NCBI RefSeq assembly: GCF_003073045.1
Contig: NC_037594.1
Coordinates: 31,050,737 to 31,114,736, forward strand
From: Pomacea canaliculata
Taxonomy: Eukaryota > Mollusca > Gastropoda > Architaenioglossa > Ampullariidae
Length of the DNA stretch: 64,000 nucleotides
Direction of reading: 5' to 3'
Position numbers and translations under genes: made by a program
The notes under the pieces: generated by a model
Told to the model about the DNA's origin: nothing
What the model saw: only the letters and a program-made list of their open reading frames with translations
Database searches by the model: none
Shown here: in pieces, positions 24,552-37,877 of the stretch
How the letters are laid out: every line of letters starts with the position of its first letter
Numbering within the stretch: position 1 is the first letter of the stretch

Positions 24552-27500
24552 CTGAAGACAGAGTCAATAAAACCCAAATTAAAATTAAAATCTTTACATC
24601 ATTTCACAGCCTACATTACAAAGCTGCCTATGAATTTACACTATGCATTACACTTTTTAAATATCACTACACAAATGTAGAAGTACACAACAATTTGCAC
24701 TAAAATTAATAATTCAAAGAAAAAAGTATAGAAATTCACCAATTTTCCTTTATGTAGCATAACTATCTACCTTTGATAGCCAACATCAATACATTTACAC
24801 TTACACCCATTGCCACCTTGTATGTCACACAAAGCAAGAAAGAAGAGAGGCTAGTGATGTAGAGAGTGAGATGGAGTGAATGAGTAAAGAAAGAGTAAAG
24901 GTCAAAGCTTTAAGAAGGCTTAATATAAATGTGAATGCAAAAATATGAAAATATTTCTTTTTATAATTACATGTGTTTACGACTATTTAGGCATGTACAT
25001 ATTTCCACTACATGATAAGAAACTCACGTAATAGTCTTCTTTTCTTTATCCTTCACTTCCGGTCTTGCTCTGTTTAAAACTTTCAGGAACTCAGATGTCT
25101 TAGCTCTCATTCGCTGGTGAATATATGCCTGGAGAACAGTAAGGACTTAGCAATGATATGATTATGAGAGAGATTTTCTAAGGGCAATAAACACACATAA
25201 AAGCTTTACAACAATGAAGGCTTAAGTCCTGATATGTGGAACACTGTTATTCAATGATAAACTGTGATAAAAGCACCTGAACTGAAAAAAAAAAACAATT
25301 CAGGAAAATGAAAACTGCCTATTTTTTAATGTTGATTTTTCAGTAGTTCAACATAAGTGCTAATAACGCGACTTTATCTCACTTTCCCTCATCAACAAAG
25401 TAGACACAAAGCCTGTTATAAAAACAATACAATACAATAATAATGACTGCTAGGTGCACTAGGTCATCAATTTTGGAAAAGAGGAAATAGGAAGTACCAT
25501 GAAGTAGTCAAGAAAATCTATAGACAAAGAGACAGAAAAAACACTTCTCTTTTGGAATGCAACTGGTATCCTGTACATGCACAGATAGATAATCTAACCA
25601 CATCAGAAAATAAAGCAAAGAAGCTCAATACCCATAGATGAGAAAATATAAAGAAAATTTATTTGGGAAATGTGGAAACTCAAACACTCTGGCATAGCAA
25701 GTCAGAAAATGTAAACTTTCAGGTCAAGTCTCAAAGCATAAGCTTACAAATCCAGACATAAAAGATGATACATATTATTCAATGTCAGCATAAAAATACA
25801 TGGGATGGGGGAAGGGGAGTAGGTTACAAAACATTTACAAATGGTCATTCCTATGCACTTTTTTCTGTAACTTGTTGATAAGACATCCAATATTTTTATC
25901 AGGACCGAGGGTCAAAACTGTTTTATCAGAGGGTCTAAAATACCCCCAACAATTCAAACCAGGGCTCTGAAATTCTCTTACTAAGCAAAACCTGTTCTTA
26001 AGACTTTTTTCTATTAAGAGACCCACAACCCATACAAAGCAGCTAAAAGCTGGCTTTTACTTACACTCTAAAGCAATACTATGATCAGTTTACAAGAATG
26101 AGTTTGACTTTTATGTTAATGACAGAGACTCAGTACGCAAACCAAACATAAAAAAGCCTAAAGTTGACAATTTTAACAATTTCTTCAAAATGAAAGTATA
26201 ACCCCCAAACAACCAGTACAAAACTAATGATTCTTTTTTGATCAACAACTGACTCACCTTAGAACATTTGATGTGATAGTGCAAGTAGTCTCGCAACATA
26301 TGAATCAAATTGATGGTGTTGTCCCTTGCAGCAGCACTGGTATGACGTGGAAATAAAACTGGAAACATCAAAATCAATGTAGTTTTACCCCAGTGAAGTA
26401 TATTTGTTCCTATTTCTGTTACTCAGAATATAATTACATATCACCTCTTACCTAAAAAATCCACTCTCACTACACAAGACTTATCTGTATGACTACAAAC
26501 AACACTAATTAGATTTAACTCATCAAGGTACACATCAATATTTCACAAATGCTTATCTCCTCTCCCTCACTGCTTTTTTCCCCAAACTTGGAGGGAATTA
26601 GGTATCCAGTCAACAGCTGCATCAGTTAGCAGTGCCACGCCAGTCTCAAATCAGCTAGTGCGTTCACTGCTGATTTTAGGTGCTGGCACTCTAGTTATCT
26701 TCTTATTCTTTCACAAATAATTGATACTTTTTTTTCACTTTTTTACTTATTAGCATGTTTTTCTTTCATTCTTTGTAGTTAAATTTGTATTAGCAAAAGC
26801 AATCAACGTATGTACTACAATTATGGAGAACTAATTTATACTCCATTGAACAGAATGAGCTTCCCTCCATTACTATTCTTTTCACTATAATGCTTTAACA
26901 AAAAGAGGACAAGGCCACTCTGAACACAAGAACAGCATGATTGCTTGTCTTCAAGGAATGGAAAATTAATGAGATTAGGCCAGTATGAGTAAGTGTAGGA
27001 TATTCTAGTTTTGCATAGTGACATCATGCTTTGGCATGCAGTTCAAAGGACATTGACGGGTCATGAACATGAATGACACTTTTCTACATATGTCTGTTGA
27101 ATTACTGAAGGTAAGAAGAAAATCATTTTTGGCAAATAATCTGGTTTCATCCTTTGCTTCATTCACCAACTGCCTTCCTTTCCTCTGGAACATGGCTATA
27201 ACATTTAGCATGTTTACACGAGATTTACATGAGCATCTCTCACTGCAGCATGTGCTTTACTATCCTTAGTCCCCCAATAATACGTATTATAATAAGTGTT
27301 TTACTTCTTCAATCCAAACTTGGTGTCTGTCGAATTTTCGTTTTGTTATTGGTAAAGATTTGACCTATCAAATACACCTGCAAAGTCACTTACAAGTGCA
27401 GGATTACTCTTCAATCCATAATTTTCTCAGCATCACTGCTAACCTAATTCTGGTCATGGCTTTTAGTTTATTTAAATGAGATTAATATAATGCCTTTAGC

Positions 27501-30500
27501 GCAACATTATGCAATACTTCCTTTTATCAAAAAAATCAAAGTTATACCTACCAAATGTGATGTAGCCTATGTTGTCACCAGTCCTAGCATCAGTATCCTG
27601 TAGTTCTTGAGGTGGCTCTTTGTGGCTGAATAGGACTTGGGGTGCCTGCTGGTATTTCCGCCGACCCTCTTTAAATTCCTGCAAAATGGCAAGGCATAAT
27701 ACTAATAATAATAGGCATAATAATACTATCATTCAAAATCCCCATAGTGATGTTTTATAACTATAGCTACAGATGATAAAATTAAAAAAGCTGAGACTTT
27801 TAAATCACCAGTTTTATGAAATGTAAGGCCTATAATGGTCTTCATGTTTGAAACTCAAGCTACTGAAACAGGTACTTATGTAGCCCAAGTTTGGTAAATC
27901 ATTCCCTATGAGGATTTCTTCGCAGTCGGGTATGTACAGATTTTTGGGAGCTCAAATTATCACTTTCTGAGATGGATTTAATCCAAATCCACAAAGAAAA
28001 TGAAATACATACACATACGCATGTGCCAGGCATGTGTGTGTGTGTGTGTGCTCACCTCACTCACTAATTTTTACAAAATTACTATGACAGTGAAAAGGAA
28101 CTGAATTTGAGCATTTCACTCTATGAACCATTTTTGAATTGTGCTCTAACCTTCGTGTTACTCATTTTATGTCCAAATGAGATTCACTTCCAGTAAAATG
28201 ATTTAACCCCAGAAGCTGCATTAAGCCCACATACTTCTCCTGGTTTAACATTTAAAATTAATATAAAACTCCAGGCACAAGTACCACACCAAAAACGTTA
28301 ACATGGGAAAAATAAAATGGTTATTTAAATATTTGAATTTTCATGTGTCCCTTTCTTTTCAAGCAAGATAGCAATAGAAAAGACACCTAATGTCAACCGT
28401 TTATGGAGTTTTGTGACTATTCTTACAGGAATTTTGAACTTTTTCAACTTAAAGTAGACTGATCATTCAAGGGAAGGAAAATCTGTATTTAGAGTGGAAT
28501 CTATTACATCATTTGAAATCGATGAAATCTAATGCCTAAGGAAAAAATTGTGAAAAAAAGCAGCAAGCAAGCATATCTCATGACCAGATGTGATAGCATC
28601 ACTGAAATAATTCTATCAAGAATTTCTAACATTACCTTGTTTAGTAATATACTCTGGGTAGCCTTACCTGCATAAAAACTTTTCCAATGACAATATCATC
28701 ATCATCTTTGAATGTTGTGCTGAAAATCACAGTAACTCTGTCTTTTTTGGCTTCCACATACCTGCAATACAAGATAGTACTTCATGCTTTCACCCTAAGA
28801 AAGATTCTTTATCTCAAATAAATATAAATCTCAAATTTTACTGCCACTGCCAGCAGTCTTCAGTGTAGTCTCTGGTCTCTAACACCTCACTTCACAAACT
28901 ATGCAAATTTTAAGGGATGACCTTTGCCTTCTTTTAAAGGTTAAAAAATTCCCATAATTTATAAAGGTGATGTTACTGCTAAAGAATTATTTGCTTTCCT
29001 GTAAAGATGTTAGCTTGACTTACTCACATAACTTGAGAATAAGTTTTAAGTAGATTGTGTGACTGCTTAGTCCTCTCTTCTATTGAACTAATTTTATATT
29101 TATAATGAAATCATAGATTAAATAAATACTAAATTTCAAACAAAAATCACATGATAAATAAGACATAAATAAGATAAATAAGACAGCTTATCATTCTAAA
29201 ATAGAATTAAAATACCTTCAAACATTCAAATTAAACTGAATAACAGAAACTAGACACATTTTACTTGACTCAAAATTTAATGCTCACATAGTCTCATCAT
29301 CTCTATAGTGCACAACTGCCCTCTGTTTGCCTTCTATTCCATTCTCCTGAAACTTGAAATATTTCTCAAAGACAGAAGCAAAGCAGTTTCTTTTTAACAG
29401 AGATGCTTTCTGGACCAGTTCCTCCCAGTTTTTAGGCACGTTGTCCAAATCAAACACAACAGATACATTGTATCCTGTAACAGATAGATAATTAAAAAAT
29501 CTCGTTCTTTTGTTTAAGTTTTGACATTTTCATTAGAATTTTTAGAAATATAATGGTCTGTGCAAAGAAGGGTGAGTAACACCATAAATCACAACTAAAA
29601 AAAATTAAGACTTGGGGATATAGAAAAGACTAGATTGTTTTTCATATCCAAGGATTCACAAAGCTGTGCCAAGAGAAAATACTTTTGACAAAATTACTCA
29701 ATGTGAAATGTACTGTATAAAAATGACTAAAAATTCCACATCATCACAATGTTAGAAAACAGCAAAATTATGAGTTATTTTAAATAATATTAAGAGACAA
29801 AAGGAAACAAATGGACTCAATCTTTACCAGGTTCAGCAGTTACCATGAATGATCCGTACTCTCTTTTTATCAACTGAAATTTAAAACAAAAATAAGATAA
29901 CTGCTAAAGATATAACTTTTTAAAAGCAGTAATCTTTTCCCTCTATTTTTTCCCAAAATTATCACATCTCATTTTAGTAAAGGCTACCTTGGGCTATTGC
30001 TCATTCCACAGAAATGATATATAAGGGAAAAAGTAAGCAAATATTAAAGTTTTAAATGATTGGTATTGATGTTTTGAATTAGGTCTGATCAAAATTGTGG
30101 ATACCTTTGATTATATTTACAAATTTAAGAGCGCTTTTGACACACAAACACACCTATTGCAAGGAACCAATGACCTATATATAAATGGGTAACTACATAT
30201 GATAACTAAGATGAGATCCCTGTTCACCTCAGGTCAACGGATCCTAACAAAAATTGACTTTCAATCCAGCTCCTGCCAAACATTATTTAGCTTCACAGCT
30301 GGTATATTTAAAAGCCCCCCTACCAACCCCCGCAACTTCTAGCCTCTAACTCAACCCCAACTACACCACTGTGGCATCCTAATCTTAACCACTGCCCATT
30401 TAGTTTTTGTTCCTTGTAAACGCACAAACAAAAGCAATTCGCCATGCAAACACAAAATCTACTGCCTACCTTGGCAAAGTCTGCTGAGCTTTTATTGAGT

Positions 30501-33482
30501 GTGAAGCACTTTGAGCCTACCTTTGATGGTGGATCAAGTGCTCTCTTAATCAACTTTATATAAGATGGTGCCAGAAACATGGCGACACAATGATAGGCCT
30601 GATTATTGTTTTGTTCTGTGACTGCTGTTTTAGATGGTTAAATGTCCACTATATGTGTATAAACAACAGTGCAAGCAGTAATGTCTGCCAGCATGGATGT
30701 AGGTGTGATTGGTCTTTTCCATTAAGTGGCTATCATCATCAAGCTAAATTCCTAGTGCAATCTCACCAGACTAATAAAAAAAAAAATTTTTAGCTTACAT
30801 AATTGTACATTTTAAATGTTTGCTCACCTCATCGGCACCATGCTCTTGAAGATCTTTGTAAAACTTGAGAGAAATGCTGACCTGTGTGCATGCCATCCAT
30901 ATTAATATTCATTATTATTAACTGCTCTTTAAGATATTAGACTTGTTAAATTTTAACACAATTTTAAACATAAGAAATAACTTCCTCAATGTACATTCTT
31001 TTTTCTTATATATATATCCCTCTTAACATGCTTATGCTTATGGTGTGGTAGTTCTGAAGACCTGTACAGGGAATAAAATTAAAGTTCTAAGGAGTGGTTT
31101 TATTTTAGACAGAAGTACTGCTGATCTGTGGGTAGTATATACTGTACATGAAAGAAAAAGAGGGAGAGACAAAAAGAGAGATAGTGTGTGTGTATATATA
31201 TATAGAAGGAATAATTTTTAAAGTGAACAAATAATAGTGGCATCTATGAGTGTCAGTGTGTACTTGGTCTCGAGTATGTAGCAAACCATCATCAACTCAA
31301 ATTCCTACTGTAATGTCACTTGGCAAATAAATGAATTCTTCTTCAATATAAATATACTTCCTTCAAAATATCAGCAGAGAACATGAGCAGGGTGACAAAT
31401 ATACTTTTAAAAGACAAGCGTCAACACAGATCTTGGGATACGGATTAGCTGATGTTTAAGGTTTCTAGGCTATGGTGGGAGGCAAGTCTAGGCACTGAAC
31501 AGGGTAGCAAAAAACCCTTTTGACAAAGGGGAATAAATCTACAGAAATGCTAGTCCTCTAGTTAAGGCAAATGTTTTCCATAGAAGTCTACAGAATAACC
31601 ACTTTATTCTCTTTTCTACTCTTCCTCTCTAACTCATATGCATTTTTTATACACACACACTCTCTCCTCCATATCTCTTCTTTCACTCTCTCGATAAAAA
31701 CACACTTTACCATTATCTTGCTTTTGTTTCCTTCTGGATTTGACATATGGTACAACACACCATCAAAATCTGGAAAAGACAATTTTTTAATAAAAAAATG
31801 GCCTTGTAAGTTATGTAAATTGTACAAATACAACTAAGTTGGGTTCATGTCCGTATTGACTAACATGATAGATATAAAATGAAGCTTTATCAAATAAAAT
31901 TTGAATGTTAGGAAAAATTTATCATATATTATCTTTCTAGTACTTTTTTTAAAATGTCAACATCTAAATTTAAATAATTTGAGGATTATTTTATTGATAT
32001 TAACTGCAGAAGCAAAATCATATGTCTGAAGTTTAATTGTATAAGTTTGATAGTATTATAAAACAAGATCCAGCCAGTCCTTTTTATCTTTGGCTTAAAA
32101 AAATTTTTTTACCTGCTACTGTAATGTCCACACTGTCTGGTTAACCCCTGGAAATTGTTTAAAAGACATTTTTTTCACTTTTGTATACAAATTTTAAATA
32201 GGCTTACATGAAATTACCTATATGTAAATACTGCTTTCCTTCTCCTAGCTAGTAACATCCCTTAAAACCAAAACCATTTAAAATCTGGCAAACATTTTCG
32301 GTCAAACAACAATAAATTTTGACAATTGATGATCAATTTAAGAAAAAAATGCTGTTTTGTAATAAGATGTGCTAAAATTTTAGCTGAAGTGGTTCAAAAG
32401 CTTGCAGTTAAAGAATCTACAGTCATATCGATTAAAAGCATTATGCACCAAATGATAGTCAAATTCAAGATTTTCTCTCTATCATTTTAAGTTGTGAATT
32501 CATTTCACTAAACACCAAAGGATGTATTTATTTTTACAATATATGAACGCACTGTCAGTGATCTGAAACACTATGTTCAGTAGTGCTGTAAGTTGGAAAT
32601 AGTGTATGGAGATTAAAAAACTTTAGAGGTGGATCCATACTTAAGTGGGTTGTCATGTGCATATTCCATATGGTACATTCTGCGATGATGCACAGTTCTC
32701 ACAAATGCAATGTAACTGTATATGTTTTACATTTTAAAAGGTGTTTGGGACGATGTTGCAGTACATAGCATAATGAATATCAAATCTCGTGCTGATTTGT
32801 TGCCTCACAATTTCCATATACTGGTGATGGCTTATTTAAAATAATATATAAAGTAAAATCATGCTTAGATTATATAAATGAATCTATTTTAAAATTGTCC
32901 TCACAAGCAATCAATCAAAGGTATCGACTTTTCATAGCACGTCAACTAATCTGAGAGGATCACAAAAGGTGTTAATAAAAAAATCCAGCTTTGCTTTAAA
33001 TGTTTTTCCTTATAGATAAGAAGCAAGATCTGACTATCATGAGGCGTAAGCAGAAACAGAATTTATTGTCATGTCATCTACACAGTTTGTTCCTGTACAA
33101 AATTGACCAAGCTAAATATCCTGCTACAGTCAACATGACACGGGTGGGCGGAAACATTTCTCACCCAGGAACTGAGATGCACCTTTAGAAGTACGCACCT
33201 CTAATGTATAAAAATTAAAATCCATTAAAAAAGTACCAAAAAGAATCAATTTTATTCAAAACCCTATATATTAACTGAGAGCAATGACAAATTATAACGG
33301 ATTGCTGAGCTTCCTCATCACATCCCTCCTCTGATGATAACACACTTAGGCGTCGTTTAGTCATCGACGTCTTAAGCAACACAAAGACGAATACAATAAA
33401 TTACATACCCCTCCTTCACATTTCGGATCTTTTGAGTCAATGTCTCCTGGACGATAAGATTTCTGATTTCTAGCAAAATCAT
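24524..33482 (-). CDS. ARPC2: Actin-related protein 2/3 complex subunit 2 (p34-Arc)
   Basis: Eleven exons on the minus strand, 5' to 3': 33482-33409, 32132-32113 (or from 32147), 31769-31711, 30881-30828, 29873-29828, 29474-29288, 28761-28668, 27678-27552, 26358-26258, 25128-25028, 24551-24524. The product is about 296 residues (vertebrate ARPC2 about 300) and matches the family end to end: MILLEI at the start, [143 protein letters not shown] and the tail TITGKTF. ARPC2 forms, with ARPC4, the structural core of the Arp2/3 complex that nucleates branched actin filaments in the cytoplasm. All junction phases close. The one uncertainty is the exon 2 acceptor, because the upstream choice contains an in-frame TAA. 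Confidence 0.97.
32113..32147 (-). other. ARPC2: ARPC2 exon 2 with ambiguous acceptor and in-frame TAA
   Basis: Donor gtaaaa follows 32113. Read in the frame required by exons 1 and 3, this stretch encodes PDSVDITVA, which aligns with human PEAVEVTFA and joins to DFDG. The good upstream acceptor (tttccag, exon start 32147) places TAA at 32143-32141, just before PDS. A second AG (gacag, exon start 32132) lies 15 nt downstream, keeps the frame and avoids the stop. It leaves a 20-nt micro-exon and a product three residues shorter than the aligned PDS form. Either the downstream site is used, or the TAA is an allele or error (AAA would give the expected Lys). Confidence 0.75.
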
Positions 33483-33700
33483 GACGAATTTCACTATTCA
33501 CTGAAGTCCAATCGATTTTCTATGAAGAGGAAGTTTAAGACAGCAAACGGCAAATGGTGACTTCCGCTGCTGAGCGATTGGTCCAACACGTCTCACGTGA
33601 TTTGAGGTTTTAAGCTTGTAAATGTGAACTTTTTGGACCTCTATCACGACGAGAGCTATCGTGTCGTCTGCTCTTCCGCTTTGTGTTGTTCTGCTGCTGT
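33483..33700 (-). promoter_or_regulatory. ARPC2: ARPC2 5' UTR and probable promoter
   Basis: Immediately upstream of the ARPC2 start codon (33482, minus strand) is a short leader, then a GC-richer patch containing ATTGG near 33,577 (an inverted CCAAT on the plus strand) and CACGTG near 33,595. The rest of the neighbourhood is strongly AT-rich, so this looks like a TATA-less housekeeping promoter. No exact start site can be assigned. Confidence 0.45.
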
Positions 33701-34055
33701 ATGTGCGGGGCCCTCGACGCCACGATTTTAATCAAAAGCGCGGGGCCCCTGACGACTATCCGAAGCATGGGGTCCTATAGAAGGAAGATGCCTCGTCTGC
33801 ACGGCCCTTAATGTAACCCGTTTGCATGGTTGCAGGTCGTTTTGACCACCGTATGCAGGCCATGATTCAACCACAGCCAATAGTCAATTCCACCACCGAT
33901 TACAAAAATTACTGTTCGTCTGCAGACGAGAGGTACATGTTAAAATGACTGAACAAAATTCTTTGGAAGTAGGATTTCCGCGATCGATGGAGAGAGGCTC
34001 GCAGACCATCGTTCTGTGAAACATATCTGTTCACAATTAAGTCCCTATATCTGAC

Positions 34056-34350
34056 TTGCTGTCACTTTTATATGATAGTCATAATGTTCACATTGGAGAT
34101 CTTCCTGACTTTGTACACTGTGACGAGTACTCTCCTGTCTTGAATGTCTCAAAGACTAAAGAAATGATTTTCAATAAAGAAGCCGAACCAGTCAACAGTA
34201 CTGTCCACGGTGATGCCATCAAGATAGTCGCCTCTTATAAATATTTAGGTGCTATCTTCGATAACAAGCTTCAATGGGACATCAACACAAATTTGTTTCG
34301 AATCTCCATGGCGATCATAGGTTCCGAGATCCCCTTCGAGAAAACATAAT
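34056..34350 (+). mobile_element. LINE reverse-transcriptase fragment (thumb-adjacent region)
   Basis: The frame contains LNVSKTKEMIF and IVASYKYLGAIFDNKLQWD, the signature that follows the YADD palm motif in many LINE reverse transcriptases (…N.SKT...V…Y.YLG…D..L.W). It ends in a stop after about 97 codons and no RT core is visible upstream, so it is a truncated remnant. It lies about 600 bp upstream of the ARPC2 start, in opposite orientation to ARPC2. Confidence 0.7.
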
Positions 34351-35868
34351 ACAACCTGCGATAGTATCCGACAGGCTGCCTATAACTATTTCCTTAAGTT
34401 CCGTCATCTACGCAGAGAGTTGCAGTAAAAATTCTGAAAGACACTGTCCTCTAGTAGTCTCGTCTGGCACATTTCGAGGTACATTTCCTCTGCAGATTGT
34501 AGCTCTCTAAACAGCGCCTGCAAGTCTGCGAGCTATCCTGACAGCGCCATACTGCTTGTCTTTGATGTGCAGATGCGCCGCCACCTTTACTCTTCGTCTC
34601 AGCAGCTGCTCCAATTCTGGTGCATTCAATGATATATGTCTAGATTCCATGAATAGGTTATGCTCCCCAAAGACTTTTTTCCTGAGGGTTCAGTTTGAGT
34701 GCAGTTTGTATATTTAAGGAAGAAGCTTTTAAAATAATTTCTTTAATGAAAGAATTATAATATTCTTCCCATCTCCCTGCACAGGAAGAAAGATGAGAGT
34801 GTTAATTTCCTATTAATGCTGCTACTTCGATAGAAGCTTACAAAAAGGGAAAGCAATATGTGAGACAGCATCACCAAATGTTAGACAGCAAAAGACCAAA
34901 GATGTCAAAACCCATGAGGCTAGTGGACACTGAACCATTATATAATTAAACCTATAACTGTGTAGCTCAGTGTTTGCAAACGCCATTTTTTTTTAATTAC
35001 CGTGCATTTCTTTGAAGCCTAGTCAACATTTGGGCACACAACACAACTAAATTGACATTTTTAAAAGTGAAAAAAAATTTATTACTTATGTTAAAGTTAT
35101 ATGTAGTAACACATTAAAAGATGGTTATATTTTCAATTCAACAGGTAAATTACTTGAAAGGCTTAGATAAAACTAAGTTACTATAAGCTTTCACTTTCTT
35201 TTCTCGGTTTTTTTATTATTTCCATGGCAACTGAGACCGTGACAATTGCATTAAAACTATTTTTTGAACTCCATTCAAGGGCAAAATAGCTGATACAAAA
35301 CATCCGCGCTATTCCTTGTTCTTTTTTGGCAGGTGTCTGGCCTTAGACCCTTGACCTTATGATGCTATTATCTAGATATAATTACGAGAATGTCCATGTT
35401 CTTAAAGTAAGAAATTCATCATAGAGCATCACTAGTGAACATGTCAGTAAAAGTACATCCAGTAAAAAAGGATGTTAAGTTCATCGCACGACTACTGTAA
35501 CCTTATCCATCTGATTGCTCAACGTCACAGTTTATTTCTGTCGGCAGTTTGTTGTTCAGATTCTGACTCCCCTAGCAGGCTGTCTGGTGGTGCATCGGTT
35601 AGTGAACCAATACATTGAGGATTAGCTGCACAGGGTTTCTTAGTACCTCGTCTTGGACCTACTACTTTTGCTATGCATGTGACATCTGTTTGCCTCAGCA
35701 ATACCCGAGTTACAAAAGTAAAAGAAATAAAAATAAACCTGACCGAATCACCCCGATTTAAAAAAAAAAATAAATCATTTTGAATTGTCCTTTGCTTCTT
35801 GGTATTAGTGTATGAGTGTGGTAGAGATTGATATCATGCTGTGTGAAGGACTCGTGGTTTTAGTGGTT

Positions 35869-36008
35869 AGCAAGTGGTGTAGTGGTAGCAGACCACCTGC
35901 TGGTGGTATTAATGTGAAAGAGTGGTATTTTGGTGGTGAGAAAGTGGTTTAGAGGTAGGTAGACCACCTGTTCGTGGTATTAAGGTGGTGAAAAGGGATA
36001 TTATGGTG
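35869..36008. repeat. ~70-bp tandem duplication rich in GTGGT
   Basis: Two diverged ~70-bp units, each with AGTGGT...GTAG, AGACCACCTG and CGTGGTATTAA/TGGTGGTATTAA, lie head to tail. The next ~100 bp has an inverted pair (GCCTACTTGGTCACC against CACCAAGTAGGGC), suggesting a composite repeat element. Confidence 0.6.
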
Positions 36009-36920
36009 GGCTTCCCACTTCGGGCCTACTTGGTCACCATGGGCAAAATCCACTGTGGCCCGATGAGTGGCTTCACCAAGTAGGGCACATCTTAAGCCCA
36101 AGAAGGGCCGAGTTGGTGCACATGATATTTTGCAGGTTGGGGACCTCCTCGAGGTCATTGTGTACTTCGAGTCCCTGTGTCACGAGCTTGGCGGAAATGA
36201 CCCGTCAGTGGTAAAGATGACCTGTTGACCCCTCTGCGCCTGCGCACTGTGCGACGGCAATTTCTGGGCTCGGGCAATTCCTGAGCTCGTGACACCGGCC
36301 TTGGTCAGTGGATTTTTTTCTTCTTCTTCTCCTTTTCTTTTTTCTTTTAAAGAAAGGTCTAAGGACAGAACACCCAAGCATTACACATGCAGAAGTTGAG
36401 TTTCAAGTCTGTAGAATACAATTTCGGGGTACTGGGGCCTGTCGTGAGAAGTGTAGTCAGCTGGGTTTGTGGAGCGGGGTGCTACAAGTCTGATCCTTTA
36501 ACATCCTTCTTCCTCATTTACTAACCACTCGCATGTAAACAACTTTATGTTCAAGTAGTGATGTAGATCCTAGTGCACTTGTCCTACTGTTTGCAGTCTA
36601 TATTTCATTACTGAATGAAGTGTAGATATTGAGATTCGAATTGTAAACATACATTATATACTGGGAAAATAATTTACGATTACAAGTACAAGGGGCCCGG
36701 AGAGGTCGTCTGTCCCGGGGCCCGGGCTGGCTCTCGGCGGCCATGACTATAGAGACCAATCACAACTCGTTACACTTACTGTAATGTCACGTGTGGTCCA
36801 TGACAACAGGATATTTGTTCAGCCTTTAGCATAATGCAAGGGATCACAAGCTAGAGAGGGGCGGGATTAGGTGAGTCATCTTATTTTACCTGCACTTCTC
36901 ACTCTTTTTTTAATTAAGTC

Positions 36921-36921
36921 G

Positions 36922-36953
<32 letters not shown>

Positions 36954-36954
36954 G
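36921..36954. repeat. (GTT)n microsatellite
   Basis: Eleven uninterrupted GTT triplets. Confidence 0.95.
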
Positions 36955-37090
36955 CTCCTGTCGTCGTGGAGGGATGATTAGTAAATCATTGCATGGAAGT
37001 CTTTTCTCACAAGCCATAAAGAAACATCACGTTCTTCGATCAGTGTTAGATGGAAATGTGGAAGATGATAAGCAGCTGGCTGGGGAACTA

Positions 37091-37461
37091 TTCTCTGTGC
37101 ACTATATTCTCTCTCTGTGCACTACATTCTCTCTCTGTGCACTATATTCTCTCTCTGTGCACTATATAGTCTCTCTCTGTGCACTATATTCTCTCTCTGT
37201 GTGCACTACATTCTTTCTCTGTGCACTACATTCTCTCTCTGTGCACTATATTCTCTCTCTGTGCACTATATAGTCTCTCTCTGTGCACTATATTCTCTCT
37301 CTGTGTGCACTACATTCTTTCTCTGTGCACTATATTCTCTCTCTGTGCACTATATAGTCTCTCTCTGTACACTATATTCTCTATCTCTCTGTGCACTACA
37401 TTCTCTCTCTCTCTGCACTATATTCTCTCTCTGTGCATTACATTCTCTCTCTGTGCACTGC
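37091..37461. repeat. Minisatellite, ~20-bp unit CTCTCTGTGCACTATATT
   Basis: About 17 imperfect copies of a unit built from a CT run plus TGTGCACTA(T/C)A(T/G). Some copies carry TATAGT or an added TG, and these variants recur in order, so blocks of several units look duplicated. Unit length variants keep several frames open, producing artificial Leu/Ser/Cys-rich open frames. Confidence 0.9.
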
Positions 37462-37806
37462 ACTTTCCTGTGTAGCGAGCAAACGAAAGCGAAAGGAGAA
37501 ATGAAAGTTAGCAGCCAAGGTGCCAATGCTCCTCCACCTGACGTCACCTGCTAAAACCTCACAGACCATAAATTCCAGGAAAGGTGTACCACACCTTTAT
37601 TCCTGCTAACGCTCGCTGTTGCCCAGCAGAGGGTGGGTGAGCCCCGACTAGTCAGGTGATGTACAGACCATATGTCTGCCAGTCATAGGCTCAACAGACT
37701 TGCTGCATCTGAAGTAAGAACTGAAGTTTGCTGTCCTGTCTGTGGCACGTCGAGTGCAGATGTCTCTTACAACCAAGTAAGCAAGGTAAAACCATTTTCT
37801 GCCGCC

Positions 37807-37877
37807 TGTCTGACATATGGCATACTAGATGTCTGACATATGGCATACTAGATGTCTGACATGGCATACTAGATGTC
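37807..37877. repeat. Three tandem copies of a ~25-bp unit
   Basis: GTCTGACATATGGCATACTA repeats three times, the third copy missing two bases (GACATGGCATAC). Short recent tandem duplication. Confidence 0.85.

Noticed and set aside
27496..27732. ARPC2 fragment with its own hydrophobic start as a membrane protein
   Set aside because: The hydrophobic start is intron sequence; the exon begins at 27678 with EFKEGRR after a cag acceptor.
37117..37554. 145-codon Leu/Ser/Cys-rich open frame
   Set aside because: Entirely a translation of the 20-bp minisatellite.
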